Shown here one piece after another: positions 1 through 6,353 of a stretch of DNA of 14,654 bases (position 1 is the first letter of the stretch; each line of letters begins with the position of its first letter). The notes beneath the pieces are model-generated. The model did not search any database. It saw only the letters and a program-made list of their open reading frames with translations, and was not told the DNA's origin. The DNA is from an uncultured Agathobacter sp. GTDB lineage: Bacteria; Bacillota; Clostridia; Lachnospirales; Lachnospiraceae. The stretch is taken from the NCBI GenBank assembly GCA_934358675.1, contig CAKRKX010000063.1, forward strand, positions 1 to 14,654, written 5' to 3'. Position numbers and translations under genes: made by a program.

Positions 1-2
1 AG

Positions 3-74
3 CAGTCCGTACGGGAATCGAACCCGTGTTTCCGCCGTGAGAGGGCGGCGTCTTAACCGCTTGACCAACGAACC
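3..74 (-). tRNA. tRNA-Glu (anticodon CTC)
   Basis: The minus strand folds into a full cloverleaf of 72 nt. The acceptor stem is 7 bp (GGTTCGT with ACGGACT, including G-U pairs), the D stem is GTC/GAC, the anticodon stem is CCGCC/GGCGG around the loop CTCTCAC, the variable loop is 4 nt, and the T stem is ACGGG/CCCGT around TTCGATT. The anticodon CTC reads GAG codons (Glu). The discriminator base is G, and CCA is not encoded, so the CCA end must be added after transcription. No clear terminator separates it from the minus-strand gene upstream, so co-transcription is possible as well as its own promoter. Confidence 0.96.
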
Positions 75-112
75 GTCTATTATACTATCATACGGTTCCC
101 GGTTCGTCAAGC
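59..112. repeat. imperfect inverted repeat: partial copy of the tRNA-Glu 5' end
   Basis: On the plus strand, 59-74 reads gcttgaccaacgaacc (acceptor and D-arm of the minus-strand tRNA) and 101-112 reads ggttcgtcaagc, its reverse complement with 4 bases missing. In a transcript that enters from upstream, this segment could pair with the first 16 nt of the tRNA. A second small inverted pair (71-76 aaccgt, 92-97 acggtt) lies inside it. Confidence 0.6.
82..110 (-). promoter_or_regulatory. possible promoter of tRNA-Glu
   Basis: On the minus strand TTGACG (105-110) is followed after 17 bp by TAGTAT (82-87). A better-looking TATAAT (79-84) lies 20 bp from the same -35 and only 4 nt from the mature tRNA end, which is too close. 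Either choice gives a very short leader for RNase P, so the assignment is weak. The -35 hexamer lies inside a sequence that is an inverted partial copy of the tRNA 5' end. Confidence 0.3.
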
Positions 113-153
113 ATATTTTGTAAATTTTTTGTACAAATTCGAAAATTTAAATT

Positions 154-558
154 TTATACACAACTATATGACGTACAGCTTAAAGCTCTCGAGGTTGCTT
201 CATCCCCTGTGTGAACCAAAACCTGTGCATACACTTTGTATCCCGGTCCACACGATTTGGAATCATTCGAAACGAGCGTTACCGTATTACCACTGCAGGA
301 GCATACAAACTCGCTGCCGTCAAGTCTGGCACCTGTCAAAGGATAATTGAACTGCATCTGAATGGTAATTCCGTTAACATTTGTTTCCGTTCCGGCATTC
401 AGTGTGCATTCCACCTTAAATACATGATCCGATCCGTTCCATGTCTGCACATCGCTCACATTGATATTCCAGGATGCTCCCCCGCCACTTGCGAGATACA
501 CACCCTCATTCGTGTTGCCCAGTGACATTACCTGTGGTGTTTCATAACTCTGTGTCAT
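154..558 (-). CDS. small exported-type protein: RiPP/double-Gly-like leader plus CBM2-like domain
   Basis: I do not recognise a named gene. The ATG at 558 is chosen because AAGGAGGA lies 8 nt upstream; an ATG 13 codons earlier has no such site. The 134-aa product begins with a polar leader of about 25 residues (MTQSYETPQV, then NEGVYLASGGG at 17-27) that has no hydrophobic signal peptide. It resembles peptide leaders cleaved at a Gly-Gly-type site by C39-peptidase ABC exporters. Residues 28-120 are rich in Thr, Asn and Gly and match the pattern of family 2 cellulose-binding modules: W40-N-G, then VxCTLNxG, NGITIQMQF at 62-70, GNTVTL at 90-95 and GPGYKVYAQV at 104-113. The SGW Trp of CBM2 is Ile64 here. 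Six Cys (51, 86, 88, 103, 128, 133) allow disulfides or modification; the tail ends SCTSYSCV. It has its own promoter and no maturation or export gene next to it. Carbohydrate binding and leader cleavage are inferences from pattern only. Confidence 0.75.
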   Translation of the reverse strand: MTQSYETPQVMSLGNTNEGVYLASGGGASWNINVSDVQTWNGSDHVFKVECTLNAGTETNVNGITIQMQFNYPLTGARLDGSEFVCSCSGNTVTLVSNDSKSCGPGYKVYAQVLVHTGDEATSRALSCTSYSCV

Positions 559-602
559 ATCAGTGTCCTCCTTATTAAATTTTATACTCTTACCCAAAAT
601 CG

Positions 603-632
603 ATTATAGTCTTTTTGAAAGCACACGGTCAA
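603..632 (-). promoter_or_regulatory. promoter of the leader-CBM2-like gene
   Basis: On the minus strand TTGACC (627-632), an 18-bp spacer and a perfect TATAAT (603-608) form a strong vegetative-type promoter. Transcription would start near 596, giving a 5' untranslated region of about 38 nt before the ATG at 558. The gene is therefore a single-gene unit separate from galE, which ends in a terminator just upstream. Confidence 0.75.
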
Positions 633-670
633 TCATTGAAAGGATTCCACAGATATTTTCCACGAAATGC

Positions 671-714
671 ACAAAAACAGACGTTGTATTTGTGCTAAAT
701 TACAACGTCTGTTT
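671..714 (-). terminator. intrinsic terminator of galE
   Basis: A perfect 14-bp stem is formed by 675-688 and 701-714 with a 12-nt loop. On the minus strand it runs into TTTTT (673-677). It starts 20 nt after the galE stop codon. The plus-strand side has no good T-run, so it acts mainly for galE. Confidence 0.9.
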
Positions 715-733
715 CTCTGCTTATTTTATTCGA

Positions 734-1750
734 TTAATCCTCGTATCCGTTTGGATTGTTCTTCTGCCATCTCCATGAATCGGCACACATCTCACGGATT
801 CCGTACTGTGCTGTCCAGCCAAGCTCCTTTGCAGCCTTAGAAGGATCACAATAACATGTTGCGATATCGCCCGGGCGACGATCCTTGATACTGTATGGAA
901 TCTTGATTCCGTTTGCTTCCTCGAAGTTCTTAACGATATCAAGAACGCTGTAGCCTTTTCCGGTTCCAAGGTTGTAGATGCACAGACCGGCCTTCTCCTC
1001 GATCTTCTTGAGTGCTTTTACATGTCCTGCAGCAAGGTCAACAACATGGATGTAATCACGCACACCGGTTCCGTCCGGAGTATCGTAATCATTTCCGAAT
1101 ACACCAAGTTCCTTTAACTTTCCGACAGCAACCTGTGTGATATATGGCATCAGGTTGTTCGGGATACCATTTGGATTCTCTCCCATTGTTCCGCTTGGAT
1201 GTGCTCCGATCGGGTTAAAGTAACGGAGAAGAATCACATTCCACTCATTGTCTGCCTTATAGAGATCGCTCAAGATCTGCTCAAGCATGGACTTTGTCCA
1301 TCCGTAAGGATTGGTACACTGTCCCTTCGGGCAGTTCTCTGTGATCGGGATCTCCGCAGGATCTCCGTATACGGTTGCGGAAGAAGAAAAGATAATGTTC
1401 TTGCATCCGTTCTGACGCATCACATCAACCAGTGTCAATGTTCCTGCGATATTGTTGTTATAATATTCCCAAGGCTTTGCAACGGACTCTCCGACCGCCT
1501 TCAGTCCTGCGAAGTGGATACATGACTCGATCTCGTTCTCTGCAAAGATCTTGTTTAAGATATCGCGATCAAGAATGTCTCCTTTATAGAATTTGGCTTT
1601 CTTTCCAGTCAAAGCCTCAACTCTCTCTAAAGACTTCTCTGATGAGTTGGACAGATTGTCAAGTACAACAACATCATATCCGGCGTTCTGTAACTCAACG
1701 CATGTATGACTTCCGATATATCCGGCTCCACCCGTAACTAAAATTGCCAT
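734..1750 (-). CDS. galE: UDP-glucose 4-epimerase
   Basis: GalE interconverts UDP-galactose and UDP-glucose in the Leloir pathway, using tightly bound NAD, in the cytoplasm. The 338-aa product has the same length as the E. coli enzyme. It is an extended short-chain dehydrogenase: the NAD-binding Rossmann motif GGAGYIG is at 7-13, the catalytic Ser124 in FSSSATVYG, and the YxxxK pair Tyr149/Lys153 in NPYGWTK, all at E. coli numbering. The C-terminus [12 protein letters not shown] is typical. The ATG at 1750 (MAILVTGG) is preferred over a GTG two codons upstream because AAGGAGAG lies about 8 nt before it. The gene is divergent from an AraC-family regulator and is closed by its own terminator, so it is a single-gene unit. 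No galK or galT is in the window, so the role may be supply of UDP-galactose for surface glycans as well as galactose use. Confidence 0.97.
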   Translation of the reverse strand: MAILVTGGAGYIGSHTCVELQNAGYDVVVLDNLSNSSEKSLERVEALTGKKAKFYKGDILDRDILNKIFAENEIESCIHFAGLKAVGESVAKPWEYYNNNIAGTLTLVDVMRQNGCKNIIFSSSATVYGDPAEIPITENCPKGQCTNPYGWTKSMLEQILSDLYKADNEWNVILLRYFNPIGAHPSGTMGENPNGIPNNLMPYITQVAVGKLKELGVFGNDYDTPDGTGVRDYIHVVDLAAGHVKALKKIEEKAGLCIYNLGTGKGYSVLDIVKNFEEANGIKIPYSIKDRRPGDIATCYCDPSKAAKELGWTAQYGIREMCADSWRWQKNNPNGYED

Positions 1751-1795
1751 AATCACTCTCTCCTTTTCCTAAGTTCATGTCTTATTGCTATACAC

Positions 1796-1824
1796 ATTGT
1801 AGCCTAACAAGATACACTTGTACA
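1796..1824 (-). promoter_or_regulatory. possible galE promoter
   Basis: On the minus strand TGTACA (1819-1824) and TACAAT (1796-1801) are 17 bp apart. The -35 is a poor match to TTGACA and the -10 has five of six bases, which would fit a promoter that needs an activator. The start would fall near 1789, about 40 nt before the galE ATG. Confidence 0.4.
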
Positions 1825-1834
1825 GAAGCAAATG

Positions 1835-1860
1835 TGCAAAAAACATATAATTTTGTTGCA
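1835..1860. promoter_or_regulatory. dyad between galE and araC, candidate operator
   Basis: The arms tgcaaaaaac (1835-1844) and ttttgttgca (1851-1860) are inverted copies matching at 8 of 10 positions around a 6-bp AT spacer. The dyad lies between the two divergent promoters and its right arm covers part of the proposed araC -35. Binding by the adjacent AraC-type regulator is an inference from position. Confidence 0.35.
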
Positions 1861-1884
1861 TACATACTTTTTTTCGAGTATGAT
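1856..1884 (+). promoter_or_regulatory. promoter of the AraC-family gene
   Basis: TTGCAT (1856-1861), a 17-bp spacer and TATGAT (1879-1884) form a plausible promoter. The start would be near 1891, about 50 nt before the ATG at 1940. Confidence 0.5.
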
Positions 1885-1939
1885 GCAGATAAACGGATAT
1901 ACTAACTACACTGCAATACGAACGGATCGGAGGTATCAG

Positions 1940-2779
1940 ATGAGTGAAAATTATAAGAATTCTTATAAGGCCACAGACAAGGAACTTGTCTCTTTAAGCG
2001 TTTACAACGTCGGCTGCCAACGCTGTGATCCCGGCTATCAATGGGGACCCGGAATCCGCGATCATTACCTGATCCATTATGTGATCTCCGGCAAAGGCAC
2101 CTACCGTGTCAAAGGCGCAACACACCACTTGCAGACAGGGGATGTCTTTTTGATCTATCCAAACACTGAAGTTGTCTATCAGGCAGACGAAAGCAATCCG
2201 TGGGAATATGCCTGGGTCGGTTTCAACGGAAGCGACGCAGCCACCATCCTGACTGCAACCGACTTTTCCGCGACGCATCCCTATATCCATAATGTGCCGC
2301 ACGGAGATCTGATCAAGGAAAATCTGCTTCGCATTTATGAGACCCGCGGAAACGAGTTCGAGCATCTGGTCGAGATGACCGGTCAGCTCTATCTGACCCT
2401 CTCTCTTCTCGTGCGCGATGCAAAGAAAAAGGAGACTTCCAACACCGCCCAGACTTATGTGCAGAAAAGCATCGAATACATCAGCTCCAATTATTCCTAT
2501 CCGATCACGATCGAGGACATTGCCGCTTACGTCGGACTGAGCCGAAGCCATCTGTTCCGTTCCTTCGAACTGGTCATGCACCAGTCACCGAAAGAATACC
2601 TGACGGATTTTCGCATGAAGCAGGCATGCTATCTATTACAGCACTCCTCGCTCTCCATTACCGCGATTGCCAACTCCGTCGGCTTTGACAACGGATTTTA
2701 TTTTTCCCGTTCTTTTCATAAGAAGAAAAACATGTCACCGAAAGAATACAGACAGAACGTAAAAAAGACCCCGGAGTAA
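1940..2779 (+). CDS. AraC-family transcriptional regulator, sugar-metabolism type
   Basis: A DNA-binding regulator of 279 aa with the usual two-part AraC architecture. Residues about 20-95 form a cupin-type sugar-sensing domain (LIHYVISGKGTYRV, then TGDVFLIYPN). Residues about 175-272 form the paired helix-turn-helix domain: the first helix pair near 191-213 (IEDIAAYVGLSRSHLFRSFE), the second near 238-261 (ITAIANSVGF, FYFSRSFHKK), ending in the signature MSPKEYRQ. The ATG at 1940 has GGAGG 6 nt upstream; a longer frame opening at 1832 lacks such a site. The overall type is that of regulators next to alpha-galactoside or other oligosaccharide genes, and the divergent galE makes a galactose-containing ligand plausible. 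The ligand itself cannot be read from the sequence. Its stop codon sits in the loop of the terminator hairpin. Confidence 0.9.
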   Translation: MSENYKNSYKATDKELVSLSVYNVGCQRCDPGYQWGPGIRDHYLIHYVISGKGTYRVKGATHHLQTGDVFLIYPNTEVVYQADESNPWEYAWVGFNGSDAATILTATDFSATHPYIHNVPHGDLIKENLLRIYETRGNEFEHLVEMTGQLYLTLSLLVRDAKKKETSNTAQTYVQKSIEYISSNYSYPITIEDIAAYVGLSRSHLFRSFELVMHQSPKEYLTDFRMKQACYLLQHSSLSITAIANSVGFDNGFYFSRSFHKKKNMSPKEYRQNVKKTPE

Positions 2780-2792
2780 TCTCCGAGGTCTT
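2761..2792. terminator. bidirectional terminator overlapping the araC stop codon
   Basis: The arms aagaccccggag (2765-2776) and ctccgaggtctt (2781-2792) pair with one mismatch around the loop taat, which contains the TAA stop of the AraC gene (2777-2779). On the minus strand the hairpin runs into TTTTTT (2761-2766), so it is the stronger final terminator for the rplT operon. On the plus strand the T-run is poor. Confidence 0.8.
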
Positions 2793-2813
2793 ATATCTTG
2801 TCCTAATTCAAAA

Positions 2814-2844
2814 CTTGAGAAGCACGCTCTGCGAGCTTCCCAAG
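2814..2844 (-). terminator. strong hairpin after rplT, probable terminator
   Basis: The arms 2814-2827 and 2831-2844 form a 14-position stem with one T-T mismatch and one G-T pair, closed by a 3-nt loop. On the minus strand it is followed by TTTT (2810-2813 region). It lies 63 nt after the rplT stop and may belong to a structured repeat element together with the hairpin at 2859-2889. Confidence 0.6.
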
Positions 2845-2858
2845 TTGTCGTGGCAGTC

Positions 2859-2889
2859 GCCAAGGTCTCGTGCAAGCACGGACTTTGGC
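2859..2889. repeat. long hairpin downstream of rplT, part of a possible dispersed intergenic element
   Basis: GCCAAGGTCTCGTGC (2859-2873) pairs with gcacggactttggc (2876-2889) around a 2-nt turn, with one bulge and one mismatch. No T-run follows on either side, so it is not a simple terminator. With the hairpin at 2814-2844 it fills the rplT 3' region with GC-rich structure unlike the AT-rich spacers elsewhere in the window. Confidence 0.5.
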
Positions 2890-2906
2890 TCGTTGCTTCG
2901 CGCATA

Positions 2907-3263
2907 CTATGCTAACTTAGACTTAGCAAGCTCAACAAGCTTTGCAAATCCTTCTGCATCTGTTACAGCCATATCAGCTAATACCTTACGGTTAAGGTCA
3001 GCACCTGCAAGCTTTAAGCCGTGCATGAACTGGCTGTATGAAAGTCCGTTTAAACGAGCTGCTGCGTTGATACGAGCAATCCATAACTGACGGAACTGTC
3101 TCTTTCTCTCTTTACGTCCAGCATAAGAACTTGTTAAGGCTCTCATTACGGACTGCTTAGCTACTCTATACTGCTTAGATCTAGCGCCTCTGTAACCCTT
3201 AGCTAACTTTAACGTTCTATTATGTCTCTTCTTAGCGCCTAAACCGCCTTTAACTCTTGCCAT
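2907..3263 (-). CDS. rplT: large ribosomal subunit protein bL20
   Basis: bL20 binds 23S rRNA early in 50S assembly and in Bacillus also represses its own operon by acting on the leader RNA. The 118-aa product has the standard length, a very basic N-terminal extension ([20 protein letters not shown]) and the conserved core [18 protein letters not shown]. The ATG is preceded by AAGGAGGA. It is the last gene of infC-rpmI-rplT, 24 nt after rpmI, and is followed by three hairpins that end the transcript. Confidence 0.99.
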   Translation of the reverse strand: MARVKGGLGAKKRHNRTLKLAKGYRGARSKQYRVAKQSVMRALTSSYAGRKERKRQFRQLWIARINAAARLNGLSYSQFMHGLKLAGADLNRKVLADMAVTDAEGFAKLVELAKSKLA

Positions 3264-3287
3264 CTTAATATCCTCCTTAACAAAATC

Positions 3288-3485
3288 TTACATGTATGGT
3301 AAAATCTTCTTCATATTCTTAACGTTTGTCTTATCTGTCATAGCCGGTTTTCTAAGATTTCTCTTAGTCTTTGTTGTCTTCTTTGTTAAGATATGTCTCT
3401 TGTAAGCTTTATTTCTCTTTAACTTTCCGGTTCCTGTTAATTTGAAACGTTTTGCAGCTGCTCTGCTAGTCTTCATTTTTGGCAT
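3288..3485 (-). CDS. rpmI: large ribosomal subunit protein bL35
   Basis: A 65-aa, strongly basic 50S protein with the family opening [20 protein letters not shown] and the family's usual length. The ATG has AAGGAGGA about 7 nt upstream. It lies 21 nt after infC and 24 nt before rplT, the standard order of this operon, and is presumably controlled by the shared leader. Confidence 0.99.
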   Translation of the reverse strand: MPKMKTSRAAAKRFKLTGTGKLKRNKAYKRHILTKKTTKTKRNLRKPAMTDKTNVKNMKKILPYM

Positions 3486-3506
3486 TGTTTATTCCTCCTT
3501 AAAATG

Positions 3507-4013
3507 TTATCTTTTCTCTGCCAGCACCATACCGATGCTTCTGCCTTCAATCTTCGGTGCTTTCTCCACCACTGCGATATCAGAGAGATTCTCAGCGAAA
3601 TCATCCAAGATGTGTTTGCTACTGCTCATGTGTGCCATCTCACGTCCGCGGAAACGAAGTGTGATCTTGACCTTGTTACCTTTTGCAAGGAACTTCTTTG
3701 CAGCGTTCATCTTAGTATTCAGATCATTCGTATCAATATTCGGTGAAAGACGAATCTCCTTCAACTCAACAGTCTTCTGCTTCTTCTTGGCTTCCTTATC
3801 CTTACGAGCCATCTCGTAACGATACTTACCATAATCAATCACCTTACAGACAGGCGGCTTTGCGTTCGGTGCGATCTTGACAAGGTCAAGTCCGGCTTCA
3901 TCTGCGATCTTCTGCGCTTCGCGTGATGAAACAACACCAATCTGCTCACCATCCGCCCCGATCAGGCGAACTTCTCTGTCTCTGATTTGTTCATTAATCA
4001 TTAACTCGCTAAT
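3507..4013 (-). CDS. infC: translation initiation factor IF-3, probable AUU start
   Basis: IF-3 binds the 30S subunit, prevents premature joining of 50S and checks start codon and initiator tRNA. The N-domain covers about residues 5-75 (MINEQIRDREVRLIGADG, LDLVKIAPNAKPPVCKVIDY), followed by a Lys-rich linker (KEAKKKQKTVELKEI) and the C-domain with KVKITLRFRGREM. The first in-frame ATG (4001) is 20 nt from the only ribosome binding site, GGAGGT. An in-frame ATT at 4011-4013 lies 8 nt from GGAGGT and adds four residues (fMet-S-E-L), giving 168 aa. AUU starts are known for infC in enterobacteria and bacilli, where IF-3 represses its own mRNA, so I place the start there. It is the first gene of infC-rpmI-rplT and follows the attenuator directly. 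Confidence 0.95.
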   Translation of the reverse strand: MSELMINEQIRDREVRLIGADGEQIGVVSSREAQKIADEAGLDLVKIAPNAKPPVCKVIDYGKYRYEMARKDKEAKKKQKTVELKEIRLSPNIDTNDLNTKMNAAKKFLAKGNKVKITLRFRGREMAHMSSSKHILDDFAENLSDIAVVEKAPKIEGRSIGMVLAEKR

Positions 4014-4154
4014 AGTTCCGTACCTCCAATAAAAAATAGTGGATAGGCAGACTATCCACTATTACGTCTAACATAAAGGCATGTTAAAAGTATGAACTCT
4101 AAGTCGCCCGATTGCGCTTAGGTGAGAGTGGATACTCTACTTGTTTCTAACAAC
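4014..4154 (-). promoter_or_regulatory. infC-rpmI-rplT leader, L20-type autoregulatory attenuator
   Basis: A leader of about 140 nt precedes infC. Its 3' end is the terminator hairpin. Further upstream the RNA carries TATCCACT (4127-4134), a second copy of the terminator's descending arm, which can pair with AGTGGATA (4053-4060) and prevent the terminator. That segment can also close in its own small stem (AGAGT/ACTCT). Between them CTAAG and CTTAG (4100-4121 region) form another stem. Known biology: in Bacillus, L20 binds the leader of this operon and promotes termination. Whether this RNA matches the Rfam L20 leader model was not tested. Confidence 0.75.
4031..4063 (-). terminator. leader attenuator (terminator) upstream of infC
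   Basis: On the minus strand AATAGTGGATAG (4052-4063) and CTATCCACTATT (4035-4046) make a perfect 12-bp stem with a 5-nt loop, followed at once by T residues to 4031. It lies between the promoter and the infC ribosome binding site, so it must be a conditional terminator. Confidence 0.92.
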
Positions 4155-4160
4155 TATTAA

Positions 4161-4189
4161 AATCTACCACATCTTCCCACATATGTCAA
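4161..4189 (-). promoter_or_regulatory. promoter of infC-rpmI-rplT
   Basis: On the minus strand a perfect TTGACA (4184-4189), a 17-bp spacer and TAGATT (4161-4166) place the start near 4154. The promoter lies only 28 nt after the ppk1 stop codon, with no terminator between them, so ppk1 transcripts may also enter the leader. Confidence 0.75.
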
Positions 4190-4216
4190 CAGGAAAATGT
4201 ATATTTCTCAGCTTTC

Positions 4217-6343
4217 TTATTCCATCGGTTCTGCCGGAATAAATACACGCTGGCTTCCCACCGGATCTTCCTTCGGGACTGCTTCCTTTGCTTCCTTACA
4301 GAACTGCTCCTGTGAGTTTACCAGAACCTTACCGCGTTTGTCAACCCGTTCGTACTCTCCGTCCGCACAGAGGATGCGCGCCTTCACATTATCCTCAAGT
4401 TCAACCTCAAGAATATGCAGTGCCTTCTCCTTAAGAGACTCCTCAAGTACCGGGAAGATGATCTCCACACGACGGTCAAGGTTACGCGGCATCCAGTCCG
4501 CGCTTCCCATATACACTTCCGGACTTCCGTCATTTAAGAAGTAGAAAATGCGGCTGTGCTCGAGGAAGTTACCAACAATGGAACGCACGGTGATATTCTC
4601 GCTCACGCCCGGAATACCGACACGCAGGCAGCAGATTCCGCGCACGATCAGATCGATCTTCACACCGGCAGCCGAAGCTTCATAGAGAGCTTCGATGATG
4701 CCCGGATCACAGAGCGAATTCATCTTTGCGACAATGCGCGCCGGACGTCCCTGCTTCGCATGCTTTTTCTCACGGTCGATCAGATGTAAAAACTTGTCAC
4801 GCAGCCAGTACGGCGCCAGGATCAGTTCGTTCCATGACAGCGGCTCCGAATAGCCGGATAACATATTAAATACGGCAGTCGCATCCTCTCCGATGCTCTC
4901 CTTACACGTAAAAATACCACAGTCAGTGTATAACTTGGCGGTCGAATCGTTGTAGTTACCGGTTCCGAGATGCACATATCTGCGGATGCCATCCTCCTCG
5001 CGACGTACAACCAGAGCAATCTTGCTGTGCGTCTTAAGTCCGACCAGACCATAGATAACATGGCAGCCCGCCTGTTCCAGTTTCTTCGCCCAGACAATAT
5101 TGTGTTCCTCGTCAAAACGAGCCTTAAGCTCGACAAGAACCGTAACCTGCTTGCCGTTCTCCGCCGCCTGTGCGAGGGAGCTGATGATCGGCGAATTGCC
5201 ACTGACACGGTAAAGCGTCTGCTTGATGGCAAGTACGTCCGGATCTTTCGATGCCTGACGGATAAAATCAACGACCGGATCGAAGGTCTCATACGGATGA
5301 TGCAGGAAGATATCGCCTTTTCGGATCGCCTCAAAAATATCCTCGCCCGGTGTAATCTCCGGTACCTGTTGCGGTGTGTATGGTTTGTAGCGCAGATGAT
5401 CGTATCCATCGATACCGTAAAGCTTCATCAGATATGTCAGATCGATCGGTCCCGCAATATGGAACACGTCCTCCTCCGCTACTTTCAGTTCTGTCTTTAA
5501 AAATTTCAAAAGTTTCTTATCCGCTTTCTGCTCGATCTCCAGACGGATAACCTCGCCCCACTGGCGCATTTTCAACTTATTCTGGATTTCCTTCAGCAGA
5601 TCTGATGCCTCATCCTCATCAATCGTCAGATCCGCATTACGCATGATGCGGTATGGATACGCACACAGTACCTTATAATTGGAAAAAAGCAATCCGATGT
5701 TGCGCTCGATGATCTGCTCGAGAAGAATGAAAGTCGTCGTACCTTCCTCGCTCGGAATCGGAACAAGCCGAGGCAGAACGCTCGGTACCTGAACCGTCGC
5801 AAACACCGTCTCGTCACTGTTCTGTCGTCCGGAAAGAAGCGCCGCGATATTAAGCGTCTTGTTGCGGATCAACGGAAACGGGCGGGATGCATCCACCGCC
5901 ATCGGTGTCAGCACCGGATAAACACTCTCTATAAAGTAGCGATCCACAAACTTTGCCTGCTCATCGGTCAGTGATTCATGCTCGTCAACCAGATAGATTC
6001 CTTCTTTATTCAAAAGCGGTACAAGGGAACGCGTATACGTATTGTACTGTGTGTCCACCAGTTCCCGTGTCGCCTTGTTGATCGCGGCAAGCTGTTCCGT
6101 TGCAGTCATTCCCGCAATATCACGCTTTTTGTAATTGGCATGCACCATGTCCTGTAACGATGCCACTCTTACCATAAAGAACTCATCGAGATTCGATGAA
6201 GTAATGCTGACGAATTTCAGCCTCTCCAGCAGCGGGATCGACTTGTCGCGCGCCTCGCTTAAGACGCGGTTATCAAATTTGATCCAGCTTAATTCCCTGT
6301 TCTCGTAGAATTCAGGATTCTTAAAATCGATTTTAGTCTCCAT
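4217..6343 (-). CDS. ppk1: polyphosphate kinase 1
   Basis: PPK1 reversibly transfers the terminal phosphate of ATP to polyphosphate, at the membrane or in the cytoplasm. The 708-aa product has the normal length. The N-domain begins YENRELSWIKFDNRVL (13-28) and SSNLDEFFMVRV (49-60), a head domain follows, and two phospholipase-D-like C-domains carry the active site. The two catalytic histidines are present: His439 in GLKTHSK and His596 in FLEHSRIFYF, each four residues beyond E. coli His435 and His592. YVHLGTGNYN (457-465 region) and SADWMPRNLDRRVE (614-627) are also conserved. The ATG has AAGGAGG 6 nt upstream and lies 10 nt after ppx, so synthesis and breakdown enzymes are co-transcribed, with pheA ahead of them. 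Confidence 0.98.
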   Translation of the reverse strand: METKIDFKNPEFYENRELSWIKFDNRVLSEARDKSIPLLERLKFVSITSSNLDEFFMVRVASLQDMVHANYKKRDIAGMTATEQLAAINKATRELVDTQYNTYTRSLVPLLNKEGIYLVDEHESLTDEQAKFVDRYFIESVYPVLTPMAVDASRPFPLIRNKTLNIAALLSGRQNSDETVFATVQVPSVLPRLVPIPSEEGTTTFILLEQIIERNIGLLFSNYKVLCAYPYRIMRNADLTIDEDEASDLLKEIQNKLKMRQWGEVIRLEIEQKADKKLLKFLKTELKVAEEDVFHIAGPIDLTYLMKLYGIDGYDHLRYKPYTPQQVPEITPGEDIFEAIRKGDIFLHHPYETFDPVVDFIRQASKDPDVLAIKQTLYRVSGNSPIISSLAQAAENGKQVTVLVELKARFDEEHNIVWAKKLEQAGCHVIYGLVGLKTHSKIALVVRREEDGIRRYVHLGTGNYNDSTAKLYTDCGIFTCKESIGEDATAVFNMLSGYSEPLSWNELILAPYWLRDKFLHLIDREKKHAKQGRPARIVAKMNSLCDPGIIEALYEASAAGVKIDLIVRGICCLRVGIPGVSENITVRSIVGNFLEHSRIFYFLNDGSPEVYMGSADWMPRNLDRRVEIIFPVLEESLKEKALHILEVELEDNVKARILCADGEYERVDKRGKVLVNSQEQFCKEAKEAVPKEDPVGSQRVFIPAEPME

Positions 6344-6353
6344 GCCAGCCTCC

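Noticed and set aside
120..153. AT-rich hairpins after the CBM2-like gene as a terminator
   Set aside because: The stems are only about 6 A/T pairs and lack a following T-run, so I do not call a terminator.
559..597. Longer N-terminus for the CBM2-like protein, starting 13 codons earlier
   Set aside because: That ATG has no ribosome binding site, lies at the predicted transcription start, and the perfect SD stands just before the ATG at 558.
1832..1939. Longer N-terminus for the AraC protein, starting at 1832
   Set aside because: It would cross the predicted promoter and has no SD; GGAGG precedes the ATG at 1940.
1994..2581. A 195-codon open frame on the minus strand opposite the AraC gene
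   Set aside because: It is antisense to a clear AraC-family protein, with no ribosome binding site or domain.
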